Source: Didemnitutus sp041906465
Lineage (GTDB): Bacteria; Verrucomicrobiota; Verrucomicrobiia; Opitutales; Opitutaceae
Direction of reading: 5' to 3'
DNA: 64,000 bases
Assembly: GCA_041906465.1 (NCBI GenBank)
Contig: JAYRJE010000021.1
Coordinates: 1 to 64,000 of the forward strand
Positions within the stretch are counted from its first letter, which is position 1. Every line of letters starts with the position of its first letter. Below the pieces are notes generated by a model that searched no databases, was not told the DNA's origin, and worked only from the letters and a program-made list of their open reading frames with translations. This document shows positions 32,895 through 41,431 of this stretch, piece after piece. The position numbers and the translations under genes are program-made.

Positions 32895-33056
32895 TCAGTC
32901 GTGCGCGGGCGTGAAATGCGAGTCGCCGAAGAAATCGTAGTCCGCCGCGCCCGGTGCAGGCTCAGCGGACGACTCATCGAAAAATTCGCTGAGCGATGGC
33001 GCGCGGACATCCGTGCGCTGATCGCTGAAAGCTGGCAGCTGATTGCTCGTCATCAT
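32895..33056 (-). CDS. Translationally coupled small ORF between ilvN and ilvC
   Basis: A 53-residue acidic frame (MMTSNQLPAFSDQRTDVRAP ... DYDFFGDSHFTPAHD). Its ATG overlaps the ilvN stop codon as ATGA, strong evidence that it is translated with ilvN. The first ~12 codons are made of the CAGCTTTCAGCGATCAGC-type repeat also seen near 63560 and inside queA. No known motif; the aromatic/acidic C-terminus could bind a protein partner. It might be a small acetolactate-synthase partner or a by-product of repeat insertion. Confidence 0.55.
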   Translation of the reverse strand: MMTSNQLPAFSDQRTDVRAPSLSEFFDESSAEPAPGAADYDFFGDSHFTPAHD

Positions 33057-33631
33057 ACGGACATCGAGATGCCGGCGTGACTGTAGTCGTCGGCCGCAGC
33101 GGCGCCGTTGCGCACTTCGGCGCGGACGAGCGGCGGGTTGGCCGAAAGCTTGTCGTGGCCGCGGGCCATCGAGACGGAGCCGGTGCGGACGAGTTCGAGG
33201 ATGCCGTAGGGGCGCATCACCATCTCGAACTTGCCGATCTTTTCCGGCGTGCCGGTGACCTCGATGACCACGGATTCCTCGTCGACGTCGACCACGCGCG
33301 CGCGGAACACGTCGACGAGTTCGAGCACCTGCGAGCGCGTGTCGGGCGTGACCTTGACCTTCACGAGGCCGAGTTCGCGGTTGAGCGCGGGCTTGTGCGT
33401 GAGGTCGTCGACACGGATGACGTTGACGAGTTTGTAGAGGTTGGCCTCGACGATGCGCGCGCCGGCGTCGGTGGCGTCGACCACGACGGTGAGGCGCGAG
33501 ACGCCGGCCTGCTCGGTGCGGCCGACGGTGAGCGAGTCGATGTTGAAGTTGCGGCGGCGGAACAGCGAGGCGACGCGGTTCAGCACACCGGGCACGTCCT
33601 CGACGTAGGCGATGAGAGTGTGTTTCGGCAT
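33053..33631 (-). CDS. ilvN: Acetolactate synthase small subunit
   Basis: A 192-residue regulatory subunit. The N-terminal ACT domain (HTLIAYVEDVPGVLNRVASL FRRRNFNIDSLTVG) binds valine for feedback inhibition, and the C-terminal ALS_ss_C domain (LGLVKVKVTPDTRSQVLELV ... EVTGTPEKIGKFEMVMRPYG) follows. It activates and stabilises IlvB, encoded 18 bp upstream. The C-terminal tail (AAAADDYSHAGISMSV) is slightly longer than usual and overlaps the next small frame. Confidence 0.95.
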   Translation of the reverse strand: MPKHTLIAYVEDVPGVLNRVASLFRRRNFNIDSLTVGRTEQAGVSRLTVVVDATDAGARIVEANLYKLVNVIRVDDLTHKPALNRELGLVKVKVTPDTRSQVLELVDVFRARVVDVDEESVVIEVTGTPEKIGKFEMVMRPYGILELVRTGSVSMARGHDKLSANPPLVRAEVRNGAAAADDYSHAGISMSV

Positions 33632-33649
33632 GGTTGGGTTCTCCTCGGG

Positions 33650-35563
33650 TTAGCGGCGCTTGCCGGGTTTGGTGACTTTCGTCGCGACGGCGCGGCTCGA
33701 TTTCTTCGCCGGCGCAGCGGTTTTCTTCTTCAACGACGGCGCCGGCTTGCGCTGCGCGGGCGGCACGGTGGCGGCTTTGGATGGGCCGCCAGTGAGCGCG
33801 AGTTCGGAGACGGCGGCGGTTTCGCCGTTCGGCATCTGCCACTCTTTGTCCGCGCCGGTTTCGACGAGGACGTCGCGCTTCGGGCGGCGGATCATCGCGT
33901 CGAGGTCGGCGCCGGCGGGCACCATGGGGAACACGGCGTCCTCCTGTTCGACGACGAAGTCGACCACCGTCGTGCGCTTGTCGGCGAGCGTCGCTTTGAC
34001 GGTCGAGTTGACGTCCGCGCGCTTGTCGCAACGCAGGCCGTTGAGGCGGTAGGCTTCGGCGAGTTTGACGAAGTCCGGACCCGTCATCGGCGTGGCGGCG
34101 TAGCGCTTGTCGTAGAAAAACTCCTGCCACTGGCGCACCATGCCGAGGAAGGCGTTGTTGATGATCGCGACGTTGACCTTGATGCCTTCCTGCTCGGCGG
34201 TGGCGAGCTCGCACGAGGTCATCTGAAAGCCGCCGTCGCCGACGACCACCCACACGTCTTTCTCCGGGCAGGCGAACTTGGCGCCGATGGCCGCGGGGAG
34301 CGCGAAGCCCATCGTGCCGAGGCCGCCGGAGGTGATGAGCGAGCGCGGCTTCTCGTGGCGGTAATACTGCGCTTCCCACATCTGGTGCTGGCCGACGTCG
34401 GTGACGACGATCGTCTCGCGGTCCTTCGTGGCGCGCCAGAGATCGTTGATCACGTGCGCGGCGTAGAGATGGCCGTTGTCAGGCAAGGCTTGGATGTCGC
34501 GCACGGCGGAGTCGCCCTTCATCTCGGCGATCTTCGCCCACCATTCACCGCGGTCCGACGTGCGAACCTTCGGGAGCAATTCCTCGAGCACTTCGCGGAG
34601 ATCACCGATCAGCGGCACGTCGACGTGGACGTTCTTGTTCACCTCGGAAGGGTCGATCTCGACGTGGATTTTCTTCGCGTGCGGCGCGTAGGTCTTGAGG
34701 TTGCCGGTGACGCGGTCGTCGAAGCGCATGCCGAGCGCGATGAGCAAATCGGCTTGCTGAATGGCTTGGTTGACCCACGCCTCGCCGTGCATGCCCATCA
34801 TGCCGAGGTTGTATTGGCAGGACGCCGGGATCACACCGAGACCAAGCAGCGTGACGGCGATCGGGATGCGCGCGGTGTCGGCGAGTTCGAGCACTTGCGC
34901 GGTGGCGCCGGAGAGCTTGATGCCCTGGCCGGCAAGGATCACGGGGCGCTTGGCGGAATTGATCAACTCGAGCGCGCGCTCGTATTCACTCGGCAACGCG
35001 CGCAGGCTCGGACGATAGCCCGGAAGCTTCGGCGGCACCGCATCCCAATCGAACTCGGCGGTGAGTTGCTGCGCGTCTTTCGTGATGTCGACGAGCACCG
35101 GGCCCGGGCGACCGCTCTTGGCGATGTAGAACGCCTCGCGGATCACGCGCGCGATGTCGGCGGTTTTCGTCACGAGGTAATTGTGCTTCGTGACCGGCAG
35201 CGTGACGCCGGTGACGTCCGTCTCCTGGAACGCGTCGGTGCCGAGCGCGCGCGAGCCGACCTGGCCGGTGATGCACACGATCGGGGACGAGTCCATCATC
35301 GCGGTGGCGATGCCCGTGACCATGTTCGTGGCGCCGGGGCCCGACGTCGCGATGGCGACGCCGACCTTGCCGCTGGCGCGCGCATAGCCGTCGGCCATGT
35401 GCGTGGCGCCCTGTTCGTGGCGCGTGAGGACGTGATGAATCTGCGGATACTTCGTCATCGCGTCGTAGGTCGGCAGGATCGCGCCGCCCGGGTAACCGAA
35501 CACCACATCCACGCCTTCGCGGATGAGGCATTCCCAGATGATTTCTGCGCCAGTGAGTTTCAT
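33650..35563 (-). CDS. ilvB: Acetolactate synthase large subunit with basic tail
   Basis: A 637-residue thiamine-diphosphate enzyme making acetolactate from two pyruvates or acetohydroxybutyrate from pyruvate and 2-oxobutyrate. Marks are the catalytic Glu in GYPGGAILPTYDAM..TRHEQGATHMADGYA, the FAD-binding middle domain and the TPP motif VVGDGGFQMTSCELATAEQE... IINNAFLGMVRQWQ. The core ends near residue 575. A further ~60 residues rich in Lys, Ala and Pro (RKPAPSLKKKTAAPAKKSSR) follow, which ordinary IlvB proteins lack and which look like an H1-type tail. It is co-transcribed with ilvD upstream and ilvN downstream. Confidence 0.96.
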   Translation of the reverse strand: MKLTGAEIIWECLIREGVDVVFGYPGGAILPTYDAMTKYPQIHHVLTRHEQGATHMADGYARASGKVGVAIATSGPGATNMVTGIATAMMDSSPIVCITGQVGSRALGTDAFQETDVTGVTLPVTKHNYLVTKTADIARVIREAFYIAKSGRPGPVLVDITKDAQQLTAEFDWDAVPPKLPGYRPSLRALPSEYERALELINSAKRPVILAGQGIKLSGATAQVLELADTARIPIAVTLLGLGVIPASCQYNLGMMGMHGEAWVNQAIQQADLLIALGMRFDDRVTGNLKTYAPHAKKIHVEIDPSEVNKNVHVDVPLIGDLREVLEELLPKVRTSDRGEWWAKIAEMKGDSAVRDIQALPDNGHLYAAHVINDLWRATKDRETIVVTDVGQHQMWEAQYYRHEKPRSLITSGGLGTMGFALPAAIGAKFACPEKDVWVVVGDGGFQMTSCELATAEQEGIKVNVAIINNAFLGMVRQWQEFFYDKRYAATPMTGPDFVKLAEAYRLNGLRCDKRADVNSTVKATLADKRTTVVDFVVEQEDAVFPMVPAGADLDAMIRRPKRDVLVETGADKEWQMPNGETAAVSELALTGGPSKAATVPPAQRKPAPSLKKKTAAPAKKSSRAVATKVTKPGKRR

Positions 35564-35596
35564 GCGTGAAAGATTTTTTGGGGGTTGGAGAAAGAC

Positions 35597-37270
35597 TCAG
35601 GAAGTCACCGCACCGAGCGCGGCGGACGAGACAGTGTTGGCGTATTTGGCCATCACGCCGCGCTGGTAACGCGGCGCGGGCGGCGTCCAGCCCTGGCGGC
35701 GGGCGGAAAACTCCGCCGCGCTCACCTCAACGTGCAATTTGCGCGCAGCGACGTCGATTTCGACGATGTCGCCTTCGCGCACGAACGCGATCGCGCCGCC
35801 CACGAACGCCTCGGGCGCGACGTGGCCGATGGACATGCCGCGCGTGGCGCCGGAGAAGCGCCCGTCGGTGAGCAACGCCACCGAGTCGGCGAGGCCGGCG
35901 CCCGCGAGCGCGGCGGTGACGCCGAGCATCTCGCGCATGCCGGGGCCGCCCTTGGGCCCTTCGTAACGGATGACGACTACGTCTCCTGCCTTGATCTTCT
36001 GCGCGGTGACCGCAGCCATGGCGTCCTCCTCGCAATTGAAAACGCGCGCCGGACCGCGGTGCTTTTGCACGCTGCTGCCGGCGACTTTGAGGACGCAGCC
36101 TTCCTCGGCGAGATTGCCGCGGAGAATGACGAGGCCGCCGTGCGGCTTGAAAGCCTTGGCGACGGGACGGATGACCAGCTGACCCGGCGTCTCGGGCGCG
36201 TTCTTCACTTCCTCAGCGAGCGAGCGGCCGGTAACCGTCGGGCAACCGCCCGTGAGCAGTCCGCCTTCGAGGAGACGGCGCAACAACAACGTGATGCCGC
36301 CCGCGGCGTGCATCTCGGTCGCGGTGTAGAGACCGCCCGGCTTCAGCGTGGCGATCGTCGGGGTCTGATCGCTGAGGCGATCGAAATCCTCGAGCGAGAG
36401 CGGCACACCGACTTCGTGGGCGAGCGCGGTGAGGTGCAACACGGCGTTGGTCGAGCCGCCGGAAGCCGCGACGGAGCGGATGGCGTTTTCGAACGCCGGG
36501 CGGATAAAGATCTGCGACGGACGCAGGTCGCGGCGCACGAGATCGACGGCGATCTCACCGCAGCGGCGCGCGGCTTCGATTTTCTTCGGATCGACCGCGG
36601 GGATGCCATTCAGACCGGCGGGCGAAATGCCGATGGCTTCCATGACGGTCGCCATGGTGTTCGCCGTGAACTGGCCGCCGCACGAGCCGGCGGTCGGGCA
36701 CGCGGCGTTTTCGACGCAGTTGAATTCCTTCTCGTCGATCTTGCCGGCGTTGAACGCACCGACCGCCTCGAACACGTCCTGCACGGTAAGCGCCTTGCCG
36801 TGATGCTCGCCGTGGTTGATCGAGCCGCCGTAGAGAGCGAGGCCCGGAATGTTGAGACGAGCCAGCGCCATCATGACGCCCGGGTTGGTCTTGTCGCAGC
36901 CGGAGAGACAGACGAGACCGTCGAGATAATTGCCGCGCGCGACGAGTTCGATGGAGTCGGCGATGACTTCACGCGAAATCAGCGAGGTCTTCATGCCTTC
37001 GGTGCCCATCGTGATGCCGTCCGAAATGGAAACGGTATTGAACTCCATCGGCGTGCCGCCGGCGGCACGGACGCCGGCCTTCACCGCCTCGGCGAGTTCG
37101 CGCAGGTGGTAGTTGCATGGACCAATTTCGGTCCAGGTGTTCGCGATACCGATGAGCGGCTTCTTGAGGTCCTCGTCGGTAAAGCCGACCGCCTTGAGCA
37201 TGGCACGAGCAGGGGCGCGGCTCACGCCCTCGGTGATCGCACGGGAGTTCTTACGGAGATCTTCGCTCAT
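35597..37270 (-). CDS. ilvD: Dihydroxy-acid dehydratase
   Basis: A 557-residue Fe-S dehydratase converting dihydroxy acids to 2-oxo acids in valine and isoleucine synthesis. Conserved blocks: GIANTWTEIGPCNYHLRELA (first cluster cysteine), CLSGCDKTNPGVMMALARLN (second), NAACPTAGSCGGQFTANTMA (third) and GRFSGATRGMSIGHVAPEA near the C-terminus. Normal length. First structural gene after the attenuator; the leader RNA ends about 60 bp upstream. Confidence 0.97.
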   Translation of the reverse strand: MSEDLRKNSRAITEGVSRAPARAMLKAVGFTDEDLKKPLIGIANTWTEIGPCNYHLRELAEAVKAGVRAAGGTPMEFNTVSISDGITMGTEGMKTSLISREVIADSIELVARGNYLDGLVCLSGCDKTNPGVMMALARLNIPGLALYGGSINHGEHHGKALTVQDVFEAVGAFNAGKIDEKEFNCVENAACPTAGSCGGQFTANTMATVMEAIGISPAGLNGIPAVDPKKIEAARRCGEIAVDLVRRDLRPSQIFIRPAFENAIRSVAASGGSTNAVLHLTALAHEVGVPLSLEDFDRLSDQTPTIATLKPGGLYTATEMHAAGGITLLLRRLLEGGLLTGGCPTVTGRSLAEEVKNAPETPGQLVIRPVAKAFKPHGGLVILRGNLAEEGCVLKVAGSSVQKHRGPARVFNCEEDAMAAVTAQKIKAGDVVVIRYEGPKGGPGMREMLGVTAALAGAGLADSVALLTDGRFSGATRGMSIGHVAPEAFVGGAIAFVREGDIVEIDVAARKLHVEVSAAEFSARRQGWTPPAPRYQRGVMAKYANTVSSAALGAVTS

Positions 37271-37330
37271 GCGCGTGCAGCCTCCGTGGCGAGGCGGTTG
37301 AGGTGGAGATTCAGCAGGGTTTTCATTCGG

Positions 37331-37365
37331 AAAAAAGAAAGGCCACCCGGTTTGGGCGGCCTTTT
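37331..37365 (-). terminator. ilv attenuator terminator
   Basis: Minus-strand hairpin AAAGGCCGCCC/GGGTGGCCTTT followed by CTTTTTTCC. Its 5' arm (GGCCGCCC) can alternatively pair with GGGCGGCTTTCG in the 3' part of the leader-peptide frame, giving an antiterminator, so the structure is switchable. Confidence 0.85.
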
Positions 37366-37390
37366 CGAAACTTGGGAGATTTGTCTCTCT

Positions 37391-37492
37391 TTAGTTGTGC
37401 GAAAGCCGCCCGTTGAAGGGGGTAAGCAGAATGACGACCGCAATAATAAGGGCGGTGAAGAGGTGAAGGGAGAGCGGGCGGCTCGACGTCAT
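37391..37492 (-). CDS. ilv leader peptide (IlvL-like)
   Basis: A 33-residue frame with the regulatory run LFTALIIAVVILLTPF (codons CTT ATT ATT GCG GTC GTC ATT CTG CTT), ending SHN-stop. The concentration of Leu, Ile and Val codons just before alternative hairpins is the classic design of the enterobacterial ilvL attenuator. Ribosome stalling at these codons when charged Leu/Ile/Val tRNAs are scarce would free the GGGCGGC segment to pair with the terminator arm and allow transcription of ilvD. The start is the only ATG in frame. Sequence has no homology claim beyond codon content. Confidence 0.85.
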   Translation of the reverse strand: MTSSRPLSLHLFTALIIAVVILLTPFNGRLSHN

Positions 37493-37567
37493 TCGAAAAA
37501 AGAGACGGACGAATTTCTGCGAGTCAGAGGGGAATCGGTCAACGGCGCTGTTTCTTTATGACAGCAC

Positions 37568-38503
37568 TCACACCACGCGACGGATCACGAACAGCGAAAT
37601 CACGCTAACTGCCAGCCACAGAGTGATTCCCATGGCAAATGGCCGCCAGCCCACCGAGCGCAGACTGTCCCGCGAGAGCGAAGCGCCGATCAAAAACAGC
37701 GTTACGGCCAGTCCCGCTTTCGCCGCACTGACCCAAAATTGATACACTGACGCCCCGGCCGGGAAGGCGGAAGCGAGCGCCGAGGCCGCAATAAAGAGCA
37801 GCACGAACCACGGAATCACCGCCTTCGCGCCTCGCTGCTTCTCCAGCATCGCCGCAACCGCCACCATTGGGAGAATCCACAGCGCGCGCGCCAGCTTCAC
37901 CGGCACCGCGATGGCCAGCGACGCCGCGGAATACTTCGCCGCCGCACCGACGACCGAGCTCGTGTCGTGAATCGCGATCGCAGACCAGTAGCCGAATTGC
38001 TCCGGCGTCAGATCGACGAGGTGACCGACCCACGGGAACAGGAAAAGCGCGACGGCGTTCAGCACGAACACGCAGCCGAGCGCCACCGACATCACCCGCG
38101 CCTCGGCCCCGAGCACCGGCCCCATCGCCGCGATCGCGCTGCCGCCGCAGATCGCCGTGCCGGTCGAAATCAGATGCCCCGTGACGCGCTCGACGGCAAA
38201 CCACCGCGCCAGCAGAAAGCCGAGCCCCATCGTCGCCGCCAACGTGAGTGCCGTCGTGACGACGCCGGTCGAACCCGCCTTCACCACCGCGCTGAAATGA
38301 ATGCCGAAACCGAGTCCCACGACCGAACCTTGCAGCAGATACTTCTGCACCATCGCGGCTCGCTTCGCGTCGGTGTTGCCCACAAACACCGCAAACACGA
38401 GCCCGGCGAACAGCGCCACCGGTGGCGTAATCCAAGGCAGCGCGCACGCCGCCGCGGCGATCCACAGCGCGGGCGTTTTCCAAGTTGGCGGAGTCGGCGG
38501 CAT
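37568..38503 (-). CDS. YeiH/UPF0324-family membrane protein
   Basis: A 311-residue polytopic protein (about ten hydrophobic helices) of the Cons_hypoth698 family, annotated in other bacteria as a putative sulfate exporter. Family segments are FVGNTDAKRAAMVQKYLLQG SVVGLGFG, TGTAICGGSAIAAMGPVLGA, the His in YWSAIAIHDTSSVVGAAAKY and the final SRDSLRSVGWRPFAMGITLW. Start is the ATG at MPPTPPTWKTPALW; the longer upstream frame is antisense to queA. It is divergent from queA. Substrate is not established. Confidence 0.85.
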   Translation of the reverse strand: MPPTPPTWKTPALWIAAAACALPWITPPVALFAGLVFAVFVGNTDAKRAAMVQKYLLQGSVVGLGFGIHFSAVVKAGSTGVVTTALTLAATMGLGFLLARWFAVERVTGHLISTGTAICGGSAIAAMGPVLGAEARVMSVALGCVFVLNAVALFLFPWVGHLVDLTPEQFGYWSAIAIHDTSSVVGAAAKYSAASLAIAVPVKLARALWILPMVAVAAMLEKQRGAKAVIPWFVLLFIAASALASAFPAGASVYQFWVSAAKAGLAVTLFLIGASLSRDSLRSVGWRPFAMGITLWLAVSVISLFVIRRVV

Positions 38504-38566
38504 CGCCCACGGTTGCCAGCACTTGACCCACGACTCCAGCCGGGAAACAACCGCGCCCCTGCCCGC

Positions 38567-39703
38567 TTGAAAACCGACCTCTTCGACTACCCGCTCCCCG
38601 AGCACCTCATCGCGCAAACGCCCGCCGCGCAACGCGACGCCTCGCGCCTGCTCGTCGTGCATCGCGCCGAGCGGCGGATCGAGCATAGGCATTTCCACGA
38701 GATCGGCGAATACCTCCGCGCCGGCGACACGCTTTTCCGCAACAACGCCGCCGTCATCCCCGCGCGCCTCCACGCCCGCCGCCCGACCGGCGGCGCCGTC
38801 GAGTGCCTGTTGCTGCGCCCGGCGGTCAGCGCTCAGCTCTCGGCGCCCAGCTCGCAGCCTTGCGACGAGTGGTGGTGCCTGCTGCGTCCCGGTCGCAAAC
38901 TTCCTCCTGGCGAGACCTTCGGCCTGCCGGGCCAGTTTACTGCGACCGTTCGTGAGAAAAATGACGAGGGCCTCTTTCGCGTGGCCTTCGCATGCGACGG
39001 TGGCACCGACATCCTCGCCATCGCGAACCGCATCGGCGAAATGCCGCTGCCTCCCTACATCGCCGAACGCACCGACGATTCCGCCAAAGCCATCGACCGC
39101 GAACGCTACCAGACCGTTTACGCCGATCGCGGACACCAGGTCGCCGCGGCCGCCCCCACCGCAGGGCTCCATTTCACGCCCCAACTACTCGAACAGCTCG
39201 CGCGTGTCGGCGTGCGTTTCGCAGACGTGACCCTTCACGTCGGACTCGGCACGTTTCGACCCATCACCGCCGAGAACGTCGAGGAGCACGTCATCCACCG
39301 CGAGGTCTACGAGGTGCCCGCCGCGACGCAGGCGGCGCTGTTCACGTCTTCTGCGGCAACCGCGCCGAGCGCGACTTCGCCCGTCGGCGCGCCGCGACGC
39401 ATCGCCGTCGGCACCACGTCGCTGCGCACGCTGGAAGACTTCCGCCGGCGCCATGCCGCGCCGCTGGGGCACGACTACTTTGGCGAAGCCGACATCTACG
39501 TCTATCCGCCGGCGACTTTCGCCGCCGCGGACGCCCTGATCACGAACTTCCACCAGCCCCGCTCCACCCTGCTCTGCCTCGTCGCCGCGTTCCTCGCGCC
39601 CGGCAGCGCGAACGGCGTGGAATGGTTCCGAGAAATCTACGCCGAAGCCGCCGCGCGCGGCTACCGTTTCCTCAGCTACGGCGACGCGATGCTGATTCTC
39701 TAG
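38567..39703 (+). CDS. queA: S-adenosylmethionine:tRNA ribosyltransferase-isomerase
   Basis: A 378-residue enzyme that transfers and isomerises ribose from SAM to 7-aminomethyl-7-deazaguanine in tRNA, giving epoxyqueuosine. Conserved: FDYPLPEHLIAQTPAAQRDA SRLLV, GDTLFRNNAAVIPARL, GEMPLPPYI, RYQTVYA, AAAPTAGLHFTP, VTLHVGLGTFRPI, GTTSLRTLE and NFHQPRSTLLCLVAAFL. A TTG at LKTDLFDYPL is chosen, as no ATG or GTG fits the family N-terminus. Residues about 86-97 (VSAQLSAPSSQP) are extra and are encoded by a CAGC-rich repeat (see findings). No other queuosine genes are nearby. Confidence 0.92.
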   Translation: MKTDLFDYPLPEHLIAQTPAAQRDASRLLVVHRAERRIEHRHFHEIGEYLRAGDTLFRNNAAVIPARLHARRPTGGAVECLLLRPAVSAQLSAPSSQPCDEWWCLLRPGRKLPPGETFGLPGQFTATVREKNDEGLFRVAFACDGGTDILAIANRIGEMPLPPYIAERTDDSAKAIDRERYQTVYADRGHQVAAAAPTAGLHFTPQLLEQLARVGVRFADVTLHVGLGTFRPITAENVEEHVIHREVYEVPAATQAALFTSSAATAPSATSPVGAPRRIAVGTTSLRTLEDFRRRHAAPLGHDYFGEADIYVYPPATFAAADALITNFHQPRSTLLCLVAAFLAPGSANGVEWFREIYAEAAARGYRFLSYGDAMLIL

Positions 39704-39749
39704 CTCCACAGTGCAGGCCTCCGCGGCGCGACGCGCACGCCGCGCCGCA

Positions 39750-39818
39750 AATGTGGCGTATTACGCCACATTCCCTCTGGAGATGGCACGTCACGAATTA
39801 TGGCGTAATACGCCATAT
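39750..39818. repeat. Palindromic element, TGGCGTANTACGCCA family
   Basis: Two palindromes, a perfect 23-bp one (AATGTGGCGTA-T-TACGCCACATT) and a 19-bp one (TATGGCGTA-A-TACGCCATA), 27 bp apart in the queA-downstream spacer. Same plan and related centre as the element at 8344-8406. The rest of the 264-bp spacer shows no gene. Confidence 0.8.
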
Positions 39819-39967
39819 TCGGCAACGCGCGGGGCAAACAGCAGCCCGCGGCACCGCGAAGTCGCCCCGGCGACCTGGACGATTCCACGACCTCCGCAGC
39901 GCTGCACGAAAAATTAGTTGCATTTGCAACAAACACACCTTTCTTCCGGCGCACACTGATCCACGCC

Positions 39968-40228
39968 ATGAAAAAAGCTCTTCGCCTCCTCGCGCTCATT
40001 GCCGTCCTCGGCACGGTCTCTTTTTGGGCCGCGAAGGGTGCGCACCGGGGCTGGAGCCAGGACCGCGTGCCGGTGAAGCAAGTCGACGAGATCACGGGCC
40101 TCGAGCACGTGACCTACGAGGACCGCTACGTGCCCGGCGTCGATTTCCTCGGCGGCGGCCTCGGCATCTCCGCGCTTCTCTTGATCGTATCTCTTTTCGT
40201 CCGTCAAAAATCCAACTCCACCACATGA
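39968..40228 (+). CDS. Small membrane protein coupled to YceI
   Basis: An 86-residue protein with two hydrophobic helices (ALRLLALIAVLGTVSFWAA and LGGGLGISALLLIVSLFV) around a ~30-residue loop (HRGWSQDRVPVKQVDEITGL EHVTYEDRYVP). No family recognised. Its stop overlaps the YceI-family start as ATGA, so the two are translationally coupled and probably act together at the inner membrane/periplasm. Confidence 0.7.
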   Translation: MKKALRLLALIAVLGTVSFWAAKGAHRGWSQDRVPVKQVDEITGLEHVTYEDRYVPGVDFLGGGLGISALLLIVSLFVRQKSNSTT

Positions 40229-40845
40229 AGAACACCCTGTTCGCCTCCCTCCTCGCTCTCGCCTCCGCCGCCGCGCTTTCCGCGGCTCCGATCTCCTTCG
40301 ACTTCAAGGATCCGAAGGGCGTGAACGCCGTGCAGTTCCACCTCGACTCGCTGCTCGAGCCGATCTCCGGCACCGCTGGCGGCGTCTCCGGCACGGTCAG
40401 CTTCGACCCGGCAGCGCCCGCGGCCACCACCGGCAAGATCGTCGTCGCGACATCCTCGCTCACCGTCTCGAACAAGATGATGACCGAGCACCTGCTCAGC
40501 CCGAACTGGATCGACGCCGCCGCGAATCCTGAAATCTCGTTCGAGGTCACGAAGCTCGACGCCGTCGCCACCAAGGGCAACGAGACCACCGCCATCGCGC
40601 ACGGCAAGTTCACGCTCAAGGGCGTGACCAAGGACATCGCCGTGCCGGTGAAGATCACCCACTTGGCCGGCGCGTTCGGCAAACGCATCGGCAAACCTGA
40701 AGTCAAGGGTGACCTGCTCGTGATTCGCGGCGAGTTCACGATCAACCGCGGCGACTACGGCATCCAGCCCGGCAAGAACGAGGACAAGGTGAACCCCGAG
40801 GTGAAGCTCTCCCTCGGCATCGTCGGCAGCGCCCCGCAGGCCTGA
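40225..40845 (+). CDS. YceI-family periplasmic protein
   Basis: A 206-residue protein with a signal peptide (about 1-20, LFASLLALASAAALSAA) and a YceI lipocalin-like beta barrel: ISFDFKDPKGVNAVQFHLDS, then KIVVATSSLTVSNKMMTEHL, then NPEISFEVTKLDAVA, GKFTLKGVTKDIAVPVKI and FTINRGDYGIQPGKNEDKVN. Family members bind polyprenoid lipids in the barrel; physiological role varies (acid stress, isoprenoid carriage). Coupled to the small membrane protein upstream and followed by a strong terminator. Confidence 0.88.
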   Translation: MKNTLFASLLALASAAALSAAPISFDFKDPKGVNAVQFHLDSLLEPISGTAGGVSGTVSFDPAAPAATTGKIVVATSSLTVSNKMMTEHLLSPNWIDAAANPEISFEVTKLDAVATKGNETTAIAHGKFTLKGVTKDIAVPVKITHLAGAFGKRIGKPEVKGDLLVIRGEFTINRGDYGIQPGKNEDKVNPEVKLSLGIVGSAPQA

Positions 40846-40873
40846 GCGACGGCACGCTTTTCATCCACGCACC

Positions 40874-40904
40874 AAGGACGGCCGCGAGGCCGTCCTTTCT
40901 TTTT
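40874..40904 (+). terminator. Terminator behind the YceI gene
   Basis: Hairpin AAGGACGGCC-GCGA-GGCCGTCCTT followed by TCTTTTTG, 29 bp after the YceI stop. Confidence 0.9.
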
Positions 40905-40930
40905 GCCCGCGCCTTGCTACGTTGCGCCGC

Positions 40931-41287
40931 GTGACCGCCGACGAACTGCAACACCTGATCGAAGACGCCACCTTCGACTACACGATGGGCGACAATGACG
41001 CCGCGCTGGCCAAGCTCGCGCGCGCCACCGCCGCCGCGCCCGACTCGTTCGCCGCATGGCACGCCGCCGCCGAGATCAACTTCGGCCTGCGCCGCTTCGA
41101 CGACGCCCTGCGCGCCGCCGAACAAGCACACCGCCTGCGACCCGACGATCTCTTCATCAACACGACGCTCTCACGCGTCTGGATGGAAAAAGGCGACAAG
41201 GCCAAAGCCGAGCACTTCGGCGCGCAGGCGAAGATCGCGAGTTGGAAGGAACAGCTGAAGAATCCGGACGCGGCGAAGGGACTGTAG
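40931..41287 (+). CDS. Small TPR protein
   Basis: A 118-residue soluble protein of three tetratricopeptide-like helix pairs (YTMGDNDAALAKLARATAAA, SFAAWHAAAEINFGLRRFDD ALRAAEQAHRLRPDD, INTTLSRVWMEKGDKAKAEH FGAQAKI). The start is the GTG at VTADELQHLI; a TTG three codons earlier is possible. It is transcribed alone behind the YceI terminator. TPR proteins mediate protein-protein contacts, and the partner is unknown. Confidence 0.75.
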   Translation: MTADELQHLIEDATFDYTMGDNDAALAKLARATAAAPDSFAAWHAAAEINFGLRRFDDALRAAEQAHRLRPDDLFINTTLSRVWMEKGDKAKAEHFGAQAKIASWKEQLKNPDAAKGL

Positions 41288-41431
41288 CGCGCGCGGATTG
41301 CCTACGGAAGACCCGCGATCGGCGGGAACTCGTCGCCCCGGAGCGGCGGCGTCCCTGCCGTGCCAGACGTTCACGCGAGGCACCTGTCTCGGGGCGTTTG
41401 TCGTCGCCGGAACGGTGACGACCACCTTCAA

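Noticed and set aside
33077..35569. An 830-codon plus-strand frame opposite ilvN and ilvB
   Set aside because: Shadow of the ilv genes; low-complexity product without motifs.
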